Shown: positions 54,882-64,000 of the stretch, in pieces
How the letters are laid out: the number at the start of each line of letters is the position of its first letter
How positions within the stretch are numbered: position 1 is the stretch's first letter
NCBI GenBank assembly: GCA_030526265.1
Contig: JAUNDE010000001.1
Coordinates: forward strand, 1-64,000
DNA: 64,000 nucleotides
Direction: 5' to 3'
Source: Eubacteriales bacterium
Lineage (GTDB): Bacteria; Bacillota; Clostridia; Lachnospirales; Lachnospiraceae
Position numbers and translations under genes: made by a program
Notes under the pieces: model-generated
Told to the model about the DNA's origin: nothing
Seen by the model: the letters and a program-made list of their open reading frames with translations, nothing else
Database searches by the model: none

Positions 54882-56984
54882 TTAATTATAAACTACAACC
54901 GTTGTTCCTCCCGGAATCGTGTTATAAATCCACTTTGCATTATCCGTAGCAAGTCTGACACATCCATGTGACAGCGGCATCCCCAATCGTCCATCTGCAA
55001 GTCCTCCAGATCTAAGATATGGTACAGAATGGAATAGATAATCTCCATAGAACTGGGTGAAATAAAAACATCGTAAATTTCCCGAGTCAAAATAATAACC
55101 TTTACTTCCCACTCGGAAAACTCCAGTTACTGTCGGTGTACTTGGCGCTCCGTCTGAACACGCCCAATACTTCACATTACGCCAGAAGCCTCTGCTTCCT
55201 TGATAGATTCCTACTCTATGCGTACTTCGATCCACCATAATAATGTATGGCGTAGAACTGCTGTACATATTTGCGCGCGCATACATCGCAGCATCTGGAC
55301 CAATCTCATACTTATTCTCTGTATAATAACCAGAATTTCTTCCCGGTGCAGATGCATCCTTAGATACCAAGCGGATCTGCATCGCCTCAAGTCGATAACC
55401 CACCTTTGTTGTTCCGGCTGCCTGACCATTCTTAGCCCATCCAAGCCAACCGTATTTCTGTACAGATGTACGATAATATATATCATAGTACTTAGCGATA
55501 TCTCCGGAAAGCTTTATTTTCACAGCTTCCATTCCTTTAGACCCGTCCGCTGAACCGGAGAAATTTCCCTGCGTCGACCAGTCTGTCCATCCCGTCGAAG
55601 AAAGGTGTGTCGCATACTGAATCGTCCCTGTCGGAACAAACGGATTACTGCTGTCCTGATTCAGATACAATGTAATTCCTGTAAGAGCCTTACTCTGTCC
55701 AGTTGTTCCTACTGTCTGTCCCTGAGCAATATTTCCACTGACACTCTCACCCATCGGAACACCAGTATAATAAAAGTCACTGTCCGCATATCCCTGAACA
55801 TATTTCAAACCGCTTGTACTCGGAGCAGCTTCACCTTTTTTAACCAATTGGATTCGTACTGCCTCGATTCGTTTGCTTAAGCCTGATGAGCCAGCTGTTT
55901 CTCCATTACATGCATAATCAGTCCATCCTATCTTCGCCATATGGACACTATAATAAACATCATAATAGTTCGCCACATCACCTGTGAGCGTTATTTCCAT
56001 AGCTTCAACACGCTTACTCTGTCCAGTTGTACCTGCAAGCTGTCCATCGTTTTTCCATTCCTGCCAGCCACTTCCCTGTACATAAGCACGATAAGTAATT
56101 CCACCGGAATACTCCGTTTCAGGGAGACTGATCGTCAATGCTTCAATACGTTTGCTCTTACCAGTTACTCCACCAATAGCTCCATCTGTTACTTTTGAAA
56201 GCCATCCATATGATTGTACATGTGCCTGATACTGTACTTTTGGATATTTATAGGATTCTACGCCACTTTCATTAACCGGAGGTATTACTTCATCTTTTTT
56301 CACCAGTACGATTTCCACAGCCTCCATTCTTTTGGAATAGGCTGCACTTCCGGCTTTTGCTCCGTCACACGCCCATCCTAACCATCCAAAGGTCTGTACG
56401 TGCGTCCTGTAATAAACACTATAGTCATTTGCAATGGAACCCGTCAATCGAATAGATATCGCTTCCAGACGCTTTGACTTGCCAGTAGTACCTGCAAGTT
56501 CTCCGTCTTTCACTGCATTCTGCCAGCCATATGTCTGTACATGAACCTGATACTCAATTCCACTGTCCGCATATTGTTCAGGCAGATTATTGAGCGAAAT
56601 CTTGATCGCCTCAATTCGTTTCGACTGTCCGGAAGTACCTGCAGTTTCTCCGCCTTTGACAGACTTCTGCCAGCCATATGTCTGAACATGTGCCTGATAT
56701 TCGATGCCGACTTCCTGCTCCGTTTCAGTCTCCGTTTCAGATTCAGCTTCACCTTCATCAGGCTCCTCAGACCTGACTGTCGGAAGATTTTCTTCTGTAT
56801 TCTCTTCTGAAATGATCTCAACTGAATCATTTTCTTCCTGTATATCCTGATTTTCCTGACTGTCTTCCGCAAGGGCGTTCGAAGAATTCAGTTCTTCCGC
56901 ACGTGCTGTGATTCCCGAAAGGGAACCTGTAATGATCACAGCAAAACATACGATCATTGCCAGCCATCTTCGCTTATTTTTCAT
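54882..56984 (-). CDS. Secreted ChW-repeat L,D-transpeptidase (YkuD)
   Basis: 700 residues. Signal peptide (about 1-30), acidic linker (about 31-92), nine ChW elements (about 93-545) arranged as three triads, of which the seventh is degenerate (YADSDFYYTGVPMGESVSG). The C-terminal YkuD domain (about 575-700) has YIIMVDRSTHRVGIYQGS and the active-site pattern His...LSHGCVRLATDNA, with Cys as nucleophile. L,D-transpeptidases make 3-3 cross-links or attach proteins to peptidoglycan. It is the last gene of the NlpC-GH73-GH25-YkuD operon, 26 nt after the GH25 gene. Confidence 0.95.
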   Translation of the reverse strand: MKNKRRWLAMIVCFAVIITGSLSGITARAEELNSSNALAEDSQENQDIQEENDSVEIISEENTEENLPTVRSEEPDEGEAESETETETEQEVGIEYQAHVQTYGWQKSVKGGETAGTSGQSKRIEAIKISLNNLPEQYADSGIEYQVHVQTYGWQNAVKDGELAGTTGKSKRLEAISIRLTGSIANDYSVYYRTHVQTFGWLGWACDGAKAGSAAYSKRMEAVEIVLVKKDEVIPPVNESGVESYKYPKVQYQAHVQSYGWLSKVTDGAIGGVTGKSKRIEALTISLPETEYSGGITYRAYVQGSGWQEWKNDGQLAGTTGQSKRVEAMEITLTGDVANYYDVYYSVHMAKIGWTDYACNGETAGSSGLSKRIEAVRIQLVKKGEAAPSTSGLKYVQGYADSDFYYTGVPMGESVSGNIAQGQTVGTTGQSKALTGITLYLNQDSSNPFVPTGTIQYATHLSSTGWTDWSTQGNFSGSADGSKGMEAVKIKLSGDIAKYYDIYYRTSVQKYGWLGWAKNGQAAGTTKVGYRLEAMQIRLVSKDASAPGRNSGYYTENKYEIGPDAAMYARANMYSSSTPYIIMVDRSTHRVGIYQGSRGFWRNVKYWACSDGAPSTPTVTGVFRVGSKGYYFDSGNLRCFYFTQFYGDYLFHSVPYLRSGGLADGRLGMPLSHGCVRLATDNAKWIYNTIPGGTTVVVYN

Positions 56985-57009
56985 TTTCTAAATATCCTCC
57001 CAGATAACA

Positions 57010-59361
57010 TTATTTACTGATAAAAGGTCTTTCTGTACTTCCTGGTGCCGCCCCACCTTTTTCGACAAGTACGATCTGAATCGATTCCAGACGTTTGGCC
57101 AATCCTGCAGTACCTGCGCTTTCTCCATTTTTCGCCCAGTCAAGCCATCCATATGTTTGAGAATGTACACGGTAATAGATGTCGTACTGTTCTGCCATTC
57201 TCCCTTCAAGCTTTATTTGAATTGCCTCCAGACGCTTCGACTGCCCGGATGTCCCCGATGTATTGCCTCCGGTCACCCAGTTCTGCCAGCCGTACGTCTG
57301 CACATGTGTTTTATAGCTCAGATACTGATTCATTGACGAATCCGGAAACGAAATACGGATCGCTTCCAGTCGTTTCGATTGTCCGGTCGTACCGGCAGAT
57401 GCCCCATCATAGTTCCAATTCTGCCAACCATACGTCTGCACATGAGTCATATACTTAATTCTAGCCTGTTTACACGGAGTAGAAGTATCTCCTGGTGCAG
57501 CTCCGCCTTTTTCGACTAAGCGGATTTCCATTGCTTCCATACGCTTTGCATAATCAATTGAACCTGCTGTCTCTCCATTTTTCGCCCAGCCAAGCCAGCC
57601 ATAACTCTGACAATGTGCCCGGTAATAAATATCATAGTGATCAGCAAGCTCTCCGGTCAGTTTTATCTGGATCGCCTCCATCCGCTTACCGCTTCCAGGC
57701 AACCCGGCTTCAGCCATGTTTGACTTCTCACCGGTCCAGCCTTTTCCCTGCATATATGCATTATAGACGATATCCCCCTGATAATCAGAGCTTCCAACCG
57801 TGATCTTCATGCCCTCCAAGAGCTTGGAAGCACCGACAGTTCCGGATGTCTGTCCGTTTCTGACATTACTTTGCCATCCACTTCCATTAACGTAAGTCTG
57901 ATACATAACATACGTCGGCTCTTTCACAAAAGATTTCTCTGTACTTCCGGGAGCCGGACTTCCTTTTGGAAGTACCGCAATCTGCATCGCTTCTATTCTC
58001 TTATCATAACCCTGTGTTCCTGCCGGATTTCCATTCGATGTCCATCCAAGCCATCCATAGCTTTGTGAATGAACACGATAATAAATATCATAGTTTGATG
58101 CCGCCGAACCTGTCAGCCTGATCTTTACGGCCTCGATCCATTTTCCGCTTCCAGTCGTTCCTGCGGTCTCTCCGGCAGACACAAAATCCTGCCAGCCGAT
58201 TCCCTGCACACGTGCAGTATACTCAACACCCAGATTCCCATATTCCTGTCCGACATTGATCCTAAATGCTTCCAGTCGTTTAGAGAATCCTGTCACGCCC
58301 ATCTGATAGCCGTTCGCCATGGAACTCATCCAGCCATATGTCTGCATGTGTGCCTGATAGTTTATGATTTCCCGCTCTTCTACATCCACCGGCAGCTCTT
58401 CAATAGATCCATTCATCCAGAAATTCAGATCCACATTTCCGTCGATCCCGTTTACCCTTCCTTCAGAAGTACACTGCCAGATATCGTAGACTCCTCCATA
58501 ACTGCATTTCTTATAGTATTGAGCCACCCATTTGGACCAGGAAGGATTCGAAAACACCGGACTGGTCAGATAATTATTCCACCAGTTCAGATTTGCATAG
58601 ATTCCGACACGGTATCCGGCTGCCAATATCTTATCACAATATGCCTGAGCCATCTGACCGATCAACGTATTTCCTGTGCTTAAAACTGTATTATCTTCCA
58701 GATCGTAGTACACCGAGAGTGTCGGATGATGTCCCTTCAGCAGACGAAGCGTATGATCCGCCTCACTTTCTGCAGCTTCTACACTCGTTGCATAAGAGTA
58801 AAAATACACTCCATATGGAATTCCAAGCCGCTCACACTCTGACGCATTGTATTCCCAACAGCTGTCATCATAGGAATTGGCATTATATCCTGTTGCACAT
58901 CTTATGATCGCAAAATCAATTCCATCTGCCTTCACTTTGTTCCAGTCGATGTTTCCGTTCCAGGAACTGACATCAATTCCCTTCAGGCTTGCCCCCTGTA
59001 TCACGGATCCATCACTGCTGATATACTGCCCATTGACCTTTGTCCAGGCATTCGACGGAGCATATGATCTGGACGCACCCATTACAGCATTGAGATTATC
59101 CGGAATACCATTCTGAAATCTCCAGCTGTTTGCCCCGAGATCCTGCCCCTCATAGCTCTGACCGGCTTCTTCTGTAGTTGATTCCTCTGTCTGTGAAGCC
59201 ATCTCTTCTGCCTCTGTATCCGGCTCGGTCTCATCGGTTTCCGTCACTTCATATCCTTCTTCAATATCAGAAGCTTCCGCCTCGAAAAGAATCATATTTA
59301 AACTTCCCGAAATCAAGATTGCCGCGAGCAGTAAGGCAGTGAATTTCTTCCATTGTTTCAT
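57010..59361 (-). CDS. Secreted ChW-repeat GH25 muramidase
   Basis: 783 residues. Signal peptide (about 1-30), acidic linker, then the GH25 lysozyme domain (about 125-320): GIDVSSWNGNIDWNKVKADG, DFAIIRCATGY, and VYYDLEDNTVLS holding the catalytic Asp/Glu. It hydrolyses the MurNAc-GlcNAc beta-1,4 bond. Nine ChW repeats in three triads follow (about 330-775), ending ...VEKGGAAPGS. Inter-gene gaps are 25 and 33 nt, so it is co-transcribed with the neighbouring hydrolases. Confidence 0.95.
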   Translation of the reverse strand: MKQWKKFTALLLAAILISGSLNMILFEAEASDIEEGYEVTETDETEPDTEAEEMASQTEESTTEEAGQSYEGQDLGANSWRFQNGIPDNLNAVMGASRSYAPSNAWTKVNGQYISSDGSVIQGASLKGIDVSSWNGNIDWNKVKADGIDFAIIRCATGYNANSYDDSCWEYNASECERLGIPYGVYFYSYATSVEAAESEADHTLRLLKGHHPTLSVYYDLEDNTVLSTGNTLIGQMAQAYCDKILAAGYRVGIYANLNWWNNYLTSPVFSNPSWSKWVAQYYKKCSYGGVYDIWQCTSEGRVNGIDGNVDLNFWMNGSIEELPVDVEEREIINYQAHMQTYGWMSSMANGYQMGVTGFSKRLEAFRINVGQEYGNLGVEYTARVQGIGWQDFVSAGETAGTTGSGKWIEAVKIRLTGSAASNYDIYYRVHSQSYGWLGWTSNGNPAGTQGYDKRIEAMQIAVLPKGSPAPGSTEKSFVKEPTYVMYQTYVNGSGWQSNVRNGQTSGTVGASKLLEGMKITVGSSDYQGDIVYNAYMQGKGWTGEKSNMAEAGLPGSGKRMEAIQIKLTGELADHYDIYYRAHCQSYGWLGWAKNGETAGSIDYAKRMEAMEIRLVEKGGAAPGDTSTPCKQARIKYMTHVQTYGWQNWNYDGASAGTTGQSKRLEAIRISFPDSSMNQYLSYKTHVQTYGWQNWVTGGNTSGTSGQSKRLEAIQIKLEGRMAEQYDIYYRVHSQTYGWLDWAKNGESAGTAGLAKRLESIQIVLVEKGGAAPGSTERPFISK

Positions 59362-59394
59362 TTGTATGCTCTCCTCATCATCTTATGCCAGTAT

Positions 59395-62382
59395 TCACTG
59401 CACTGTTGTACTGATAAATGGCTCTTCTGTAGTTCCCGGAGCATCCTGTCCCCTATCCATAAGGATAATCTGAATTGCTTCCACCCTCTTATCCAGACCT
59501 TCTGTTCCGGCAGCTTCTCCATTCTTTGCCCATCCAAGCCAGCCATATCCCTGACTGTGCACACGATAATAAATATCATAATGATTTGCCATTTGTCCTG
59601 TCAGCTGAATGCGAACCGCTTCGATCTGCTTGGACTGTCCCGTTACTCCCGCTGTTGCTCCATTATTCACATAATTTCTCCAGCCGGAGTCTTTCATATA
59701 TACTTTATATTCAACACTTCCTGAATACTTTGCATTTTGAAGAGATACCTGCAGTGCCTCAACAGCCTTCGATTCACCGATCGTACCGGCTATCGCTCCG
59801 CCCTGTACGGCAGTCTGCCAACCTGTATTCTGAACATATGTCTTATATTCGAGCATAGGCTGAACATATGGACGTACCGTAGATCCCGGTGCCTCTTCGC
59901 CTTTCTCGATCAGCCGAATTTCTATCGCTTCCAATCGTTTTGACAGATCTGTTGTTCCTGCGATCTCACCATTCATAGCCCAATCTAGCCAGCCATATGT
60001 CTGCGCATGAACCCGGTAATACACATCGTATTTCTCGGCCGCTTCTCCTGTCAGTCGGATCTGGATTGATTCCAGACGTTTGGATTCACCAGATGTTCCT
60101 GCCTCCTGTCCGTCCGTTTTCCAGTCCTGCCAGCCATACGTCTGCACATGGGTGCGATACTCCACTGAACCATCCACATCCAGATTTGTAAGTTGAATCT
60201 GAATACTCTCCAGACGTTTTGACTCACCGGATGTTCCTGATGTCACACCTTCGGTCTTCCAGTCCTGCCAGCCATACGTCTGCACATGCGTACGGTATGT
60301 CACGTGTGACAATACATTAGGCCGATCGGTTGCTCCCGGAGCTGCTCCATTCTTTTCGACCAATTTGATCTGGATCGCTTCCATACGTTTTCCATAACCG
60401 GACGTTCCTGCAATTTCTCCATTTTTTGCCCAGTCAAGCCATCCGTATGTCTGACAGTGCACGCGGTAGTAAATATCATAACGCTCTTTCATCTCTCCGG
60501 TCAGTTTGATCTGAATAGCCTCCATTCGCTTTGACTCTCCGGATGTACCTGATACTGCACCATCCTCTACCCAGTCAAGCCATCCATATGTCTGACAATG
60601 CGTGCGGTATCTGATCGTTCCGTCTGCAGATGGATTTCTGAGACGAAGCTTCAATGCTTCCAGACGCTTGGATTCACCGCTTGTTCCAGCTGTCTGTCCA
60701 TCCATACGCTCATCCATCCATCCATATGTCTGAGCATGTACAGAATAGGACACGCCCTCTTTTGAATCATCAATCAGATCATTGTATCCGGAAACAACCT
60801 TCACATAGTCCGCGCTGATGTATGCATACATCTTTTCCATTGAGTAGGCTCCGGAGTCTTTATTGATGGATGTCCTTTCGGAATTCAGCACTCCATCACT
60901 CTGAATTTCATAAAAGTTTCCTGATAATCCACGGATCAGCACCGCATAGTTTGAAACCGAACCTGTATCATATAACTTTGTACCGGACACACTGTTCTCT
61001 TTTCTGACATTCACCGTCGTATGCGACGTATTGATCACGTCCTTGATTCCAATCGTATACCGATAACTGTCTTTACTTCCTCCGTTTTTATCCATATTCC
61101 AGGCGTGGCACGCTGCCTTCTCGCCCCAATATGGATCTGATGCATAGCTGACATTCATTCCACTTGCTTTATCTCCGAGAAACGCTCCATGGTAATAGGT
61201 ATACCCCGGTCTCAGATATCGTTTCGAGCACCATGTCTCAGAAAATTCTTTGATGCACTGCGTAATGCTTGAGAAAAAAGCTGCGTTATTCGGATTGGAA
61301 TCAACTGCATCAAGTCCAAACAGATTGTTTTTTGTTTGTGCGAGATTACTGCTTCCCCAGCCACTTTCATTTGCTGCCAGACCTGCCACCAGAATCGCAT
61401 TTGTTCCATATGAATTCTGATTTGTCACAAAATCGGTTCCTGTATTATTCATCTTGCTTCCACTTGACGTATACTTACTGATCAGAGAATTCAATTCACT
61501 GCCAGAGTATTTACACTCACTTCGAAGCGGAAGATACTGATAATAATTGTAATAAGGCTCTGATGTATTCACCGCATGATTCCGTGTGTTCGACTGATAG
61601 TCCGAAATCATTGTCTCATAATCAAGATAAAAATAGTGTCCGTCATAGCTGTAATATGTAGTATTTGCCGAAAGATACCCCGGCTGTCTTCCCACATTGA
61701 TCACACTGCCCCAACCAGTGTATGCCATATTGGTCGTAATATAGTGATAAAGGTTCGTTCCGTCTGCTTTGTAGCAGCTGTAACTCTTTGCACTGCTCAA
61801 ATTCGCAACCTGAACTTTCGATGCATCCACCATTCCGACGACACCGGAAATCATAAACTTAACCTTTCCTCCGGATGTTCCTAAATATGCTGCGTCTGCT
61901 CCATATGCTCCACATACATATCCCGCAGCTCCTGTGCCATATTCTGTGTACTCTGTAGTTGAGGTACTGCTGACAGAACTTCCATTGGCATCCGCACGGA
62001 AATTCACGATTTTCACATCTGATGCATATACACGCTGTTTACCTTCGCTCCCTATATCAATAGCTGCATCTTCATCTTCTTCCATAAGATACATGCTTCC
62101 ATCCTCATTGATACCATATAACTCTTCTGTCTCGCGAGTTCCATCCATGGTCACAAATTTTCTAACGGTATCCTCTGAAGTCTGCTCTGATCCATCGTCT
62201 TCCGTCTGATTACTCTCAGATGCATCCGTCTCCTCCGTCTCATTCTCATTCAGATCAGATATAACAGATGCTTCATCCGATTGCTGTTCTGTCATCTCTT
62301 CTGCATAAACGATATGGCTGCTTCCCATAACCAGGCATAAACACATCATCAAAGCAATCGTTCTTTTCATGTTTTTCTTCAT
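59395..62382 (-). CDS. Secreted ChW-repeat glucosaminidase (GH73 type)
   Basis: 995 residues. Signal peptide (about 1-27), acidic linker (to about 110), an SH3-like/beta region (about 115-300), then an endo-beta-N-acetylglucosaminidase domain (about 310-470): ILVAGLAANESGWGSSNLAQ with the putative catalytic Glu, NNLFGLDAVD, and PYWGEKAACHAWNMD. A second SH3-like segment (about 475-530) precedes nine ChW repeats in three triads (about 540-985). Cleaves between GlcNAc and MurNAc. It is 33 nt after the NlpC/P60 gene and 33 nt before the GH25 gene. Confidence 0.93.
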   Translation of the reverse strand: MKKNMKRTIALMMCLCLVMGSSHIVYAEEMTEQQSDEASVISDLNENETEETDASESNQTEDDGSEQTSEDTVRKFVTMDGTRETEELYGINEDGSMYLMEEDEDAAIDIGSEGKQRVYASDVKIVNFRADANGSSVSSTSTTEYTEYGTGAAGYVCGAYGADAAYLGTSGGKVKFMISGVVGMVDASKVQVANLSSAKSYSCYKADGTNLYHYITTNMAYTGWGSVINVGRQPGYLSANTTYYSYDGHYFYLDYETMISDYQSNTRNHAVNTSEPYYNYYQYLPLRSECKYSGSELNSLISKYTSSGSKMNNTGTDFVTNQNSYGTNAILVAGLAANESGWGSSNLAQTKNNLFGLDAVDSNPNNAAFFSSITQCIKEFSETWCSKRYLRPGYTYYHGAFLGDKASGMNVSYASDPYWGEKAACHAWNMDKNGGSKDSYRYTIGIKDVINTSHTTVNVRKENSVSGTKLYDTGSVSNYAVLIRGLSGNFYEIQSDGVLNSERTSINKDSGAYSMEKMYAYISADYVKVVSGYNDLIDDSKEGVSYSVHAQTYGWMDERMDGQTAGTSGESKRLEALKLRLRNPSADGTIRYRTHCQTYGWLDWVEDGAVSGTSGESKRMEAIQIKLTGEMKERYDIYYRVHCQTYGWLDWAKNGEIAGTSGYGKRMEAIQIKLVEKNGAAPGATDRPNVLSHVTYRTHVQTYGWQDWKTEGVTSGTSGESKRLESIQIQLTNLDVDGSVEYRTHVQTYGWQDWKTDGQEAGTSGESKRLESIQIRLTGEAAEKYDVYYRVHAQTYGWLDWAMNGEIAGTTDLSKRLEAIEIRLIEKGEEAPGSTVRPYVQPMLEYKTYVQNTGWQTAVQGGAIAGTIGESKAVEALQVSLQNAKYSGSVEYKVYMKDSGWRNYVNNGATAGVTGQSKQIEAVRIQLTGQMANHYDIYYRVHSQGYGWLGWAKNGEAAGTEGLDKRVEAIQIILMDRGQDAPGTTEEPFISTTVQ

Positions 62383-62415
62383 ATTGTACCTCCTGTTTTA
62401 TTGGGCCGGCAACTT

Positions 62416-64000
62416 CTATACAAAAGGTCTTACAACTCCCTTAATATTTGACCTTGCTCCATTTTTAATTGGCCATACTACAACTTTATTTGGCCATGCC
62501 TCAATCACCTGATCGTTTCCAAGGTATATGGCAACATGAATTACAACTCCCGAACTGCTCTGATAGAAAATCAAATCTCCTCTTTTTCTCTCCCCATATG
62601 AAACATGTTTGAATTTTGGAGAATTCCACATGTTGCGGGATTCATATTCATGTCCCGGCATAGCATGTGTGACAGGAGTGATCGTCTCAAGATCCAGTCC
62701 TGCCGCATACAATGCCTGCATAACAAGTCCGCTGCAGTCGATTCCAAGTCCCGGAGCTCCGGAAGCCCCGATCACATAATCATTTCCCAGATAATCATAA
62801 GCTCTGCTGATCATTGCCTCGATATGATCTGCCCGGCTGCTGCTCTCGTTTACACGAAGTGGGCTTACGTAAGCTCCGTAAGAATTCCACTGTACTTCGT
62901 TAAATCCCATTCTGACCCAGGTCATATAATCAACAACACCTGTCTGCGGAAGTCCGTTCTTCCTCTGGAAATCTTTCACCGCATTCTGAACGGAAGTACT
63001 GTAATAGGCGCCACCCATTCCGACGCCATTGCCAAGTCCGAGTCTCTGAATCACTTTACGTACTTTGATTCCTTCATATCCAACAGAGAGGTTGTATCCT
63101 CCGCCGCTCAGTGTGATCTTATCTTTAATCTGATAATACTGACTCGGATTCTGGTATCTTCGATATTTCATATCTTTATAATAGTTACTGTTCGCTCCAG
63201 GTGCCGATGCATCCTTAGACACTAATTGAATCTGAAGTGCCTCCATCCGATATCCAATCCCGGTGCTTCCGGCTGTCTGACCATTCTTTGCCCAGCCAAG
63301 CCAGCCATACTTTTCAATATGAGCACGATAATAAATATTGTAATACTTTTCCAGATCTCCTGTCAGCGATAATTTGACTGCCTCGATTCCATAGCTGCCA
63401 TCAGTACATCCATTGACTGTTCCGGTACCTGTCTCACTCTGCCATCCAATCTGAGACAAATGTGTCGCATAAACGATGTCACCAGATGGTTGGTATTCTT
63501 TTGTATTGTCAAGACAAATCGTCAAATTCTCCAAGCGCTTTGACTGACCTGTCACTCCAAGCGTATTTCCTGATGTGACATTTCCACTTTCTCCTATGTC
63601 CTGAATCTTTCCATGGTAATACAATTCTGTATTCGTCAATCCTTTAATATAGGTAACACCACTCGTATCCGGTACCGTCTCTCCATTCTTTACAAGCTTT
63701 ATCTGAACTGCTTCAATACGCTTGCTCAGATCAGTGCTTCCCGCAGTAGCACCATCCTTTGCATATCCGCTCCAACCGACTTTCGCCATATGTACCCGAT
63801 AATAGACACTGTAATGCTCTGCGATTTCTCCTGTCAGTCGTACTTCCAAAGCTTCGATTCGCTTTGACGCTCCGACAGTTCCGGCAATTTCACCATTTTT
63901 CACCCAATTCTGCCAGCCAATTCCCTGTACAAATGCTCTATATTCAACATCTCCCTCATATTCCTGATCCGGAATACTGATTTTCAATGCTTCCAAACGC
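62416..64000 (-). CDS. Secreted ChW-repeat NlpC/P60 peptidase, N-terminus outside window
   Basis: At least 528 residues in this window; the start lies beyond the edge, since the first codons already read RLEALKIS, the end of a ChW repeat. Five further ChW elements follow, the third degenerate (TNTELYYHGKIQDIGESG). After them come a peptidoglycan-binding module (VQNAVKDFQRKNGLPQTGVV) and an NlpC/P60 domain with the catalytic Cys in GIDCSGLVMQALY and His in GVVIHVAIYLGND. NlpC/P60 enzymes cut D-Glu-diaminopimelate or related stem-peptide bonds. First visible gene of the ChW hydrolase operon. Confidence 0.92.
   Translation of the reverse strand, partial: RLEALKISIPDQEYEGDVEYRAFVQGIGWQNWVKNGEIAGTVGASKRIEALEVRLTGEIAEHYSVYYRVHMAKVGWSGYAKDGATAGSTDLSKRIEAVQIKLVKNGETVPDTSGVTYIKGLTNTELYYHGKIQDIGESGNVTSGNTLGVTGQSKRLENLTICLDNTKEYQPSGDIVYATHLSQIGWQSETGTGTVNGCTDGSYGIEAVKLSLTGDLEKYYNIYYRAHIEKYGWLGWAKNGQTAGSTGIGYRMEALQIQLVSKDASAPGANSNYYKDMKYRRYQNPSQYYQIKDKITLSGGGYNLSVGYEGIKVRKVIQRLGLGNGVGMGGAYYSTSVQNAVKDFQRKNGLPQTGVVDYMTWVRMGFNEVQWNSYGAYVSPLRVNESSSRADHIEAMISRAYDYLGNDYVIGASGAPGLGIDCSGLVMQALYAAGLDLETITPVTHAMPGHEYESRNMWNSPKFKHVSYGERKRGDLIFYQSSSGVVIHVAIYLGNDQVIEAWPNKVVVWPIKNGARSNIKGVVRPFV

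Overview
The window looks like chromosomal DNA of a spore-forming, low-to-moderate GC Firmicute, most likely a gut Lachnospiraceae (Ruminococcus, Blautia or Dorea type). The reasons are a CotJA-like spore-coat fragment, the decayed DUF3990/HTH toxin-antitoxin pair, LCP and cohesin-like wall proteins, and a series of secreted enzymes carrying clostridial hydrophobic W (ChW, PF07538) repeats. Nearly all genes lie on the minus strand. I saw no rRNA, tRNA, CRISPR array, transposase or phage gene. Family names come from motif recognition by eye; no database search was run.

Layout: 0-3 kb holds a truncated CotJA-like gene, a toxin-antitoxin pair with both genes broken but the promoter/operator palindrome intact, and glyA. 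3-12 kb holds an HtrA protease, a membrane-anchored cohesin-like protein with an out-of-frame tail, two LytR-CpsA-Psr ligases, a glycosyltransferase, a Wzy-like polymerase and a WcaJ-type initiating phosphosugar transferase. 12-17 kb holds a divergent glycosyltransferase and the complete dTDP-L-rhamnose pathway (rfbA, B, D, C). 17-19 kb is a ChW-repeat M23 endopeptidase. 19.3-23.7 kb is the only long plus-strand operon: an adenylation enzyme, carrier protein, MBOAT and SGNH protein resembling a D-alanylation (Dlt) system but with diverged specificity motifs.

24-35 kb holds a MerR-methyltransferase fusion, multi-domain glycosyltransferases (one WsaF-like) and a Wzm/Wzt ABC exporter, as expected for a rhamnose-rich wall polysaccharide. 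35-50 kb is visibly more AT-rich and looks like a variable serotype-like block. It contains a GacI/GacJ/GacL-like side-chain module, two Wzx-type flippases, many GT2 enzymes, a UDP-sugar dehydrogenase, and a cytidylyltransferase-oxidoreductase fusion next to a PLP aminotransferase and a LicD-type phosphotransferase.

50-64 kb encodes five large secreted ChW-repeat proteins: a GH78 alpha-L-rhamnosidase, an L,D-transpeptidase, a GH25 muramidase, a GH73-type glucosaminidase and an NlpC/P60 peptidase (cut by the window edge). Together with the M23 enzyme, six wall-processing enzymes with the same repeat module flank a locus that makes and decorates a rhamnose-containing polymer. My main inference is one integrated cell-envelope system: polymer synthesis, export, LCP attachment, acyl and phospho-amino decoration, and remodelling by enzymes that may be held on the polymer by ChW repeats.
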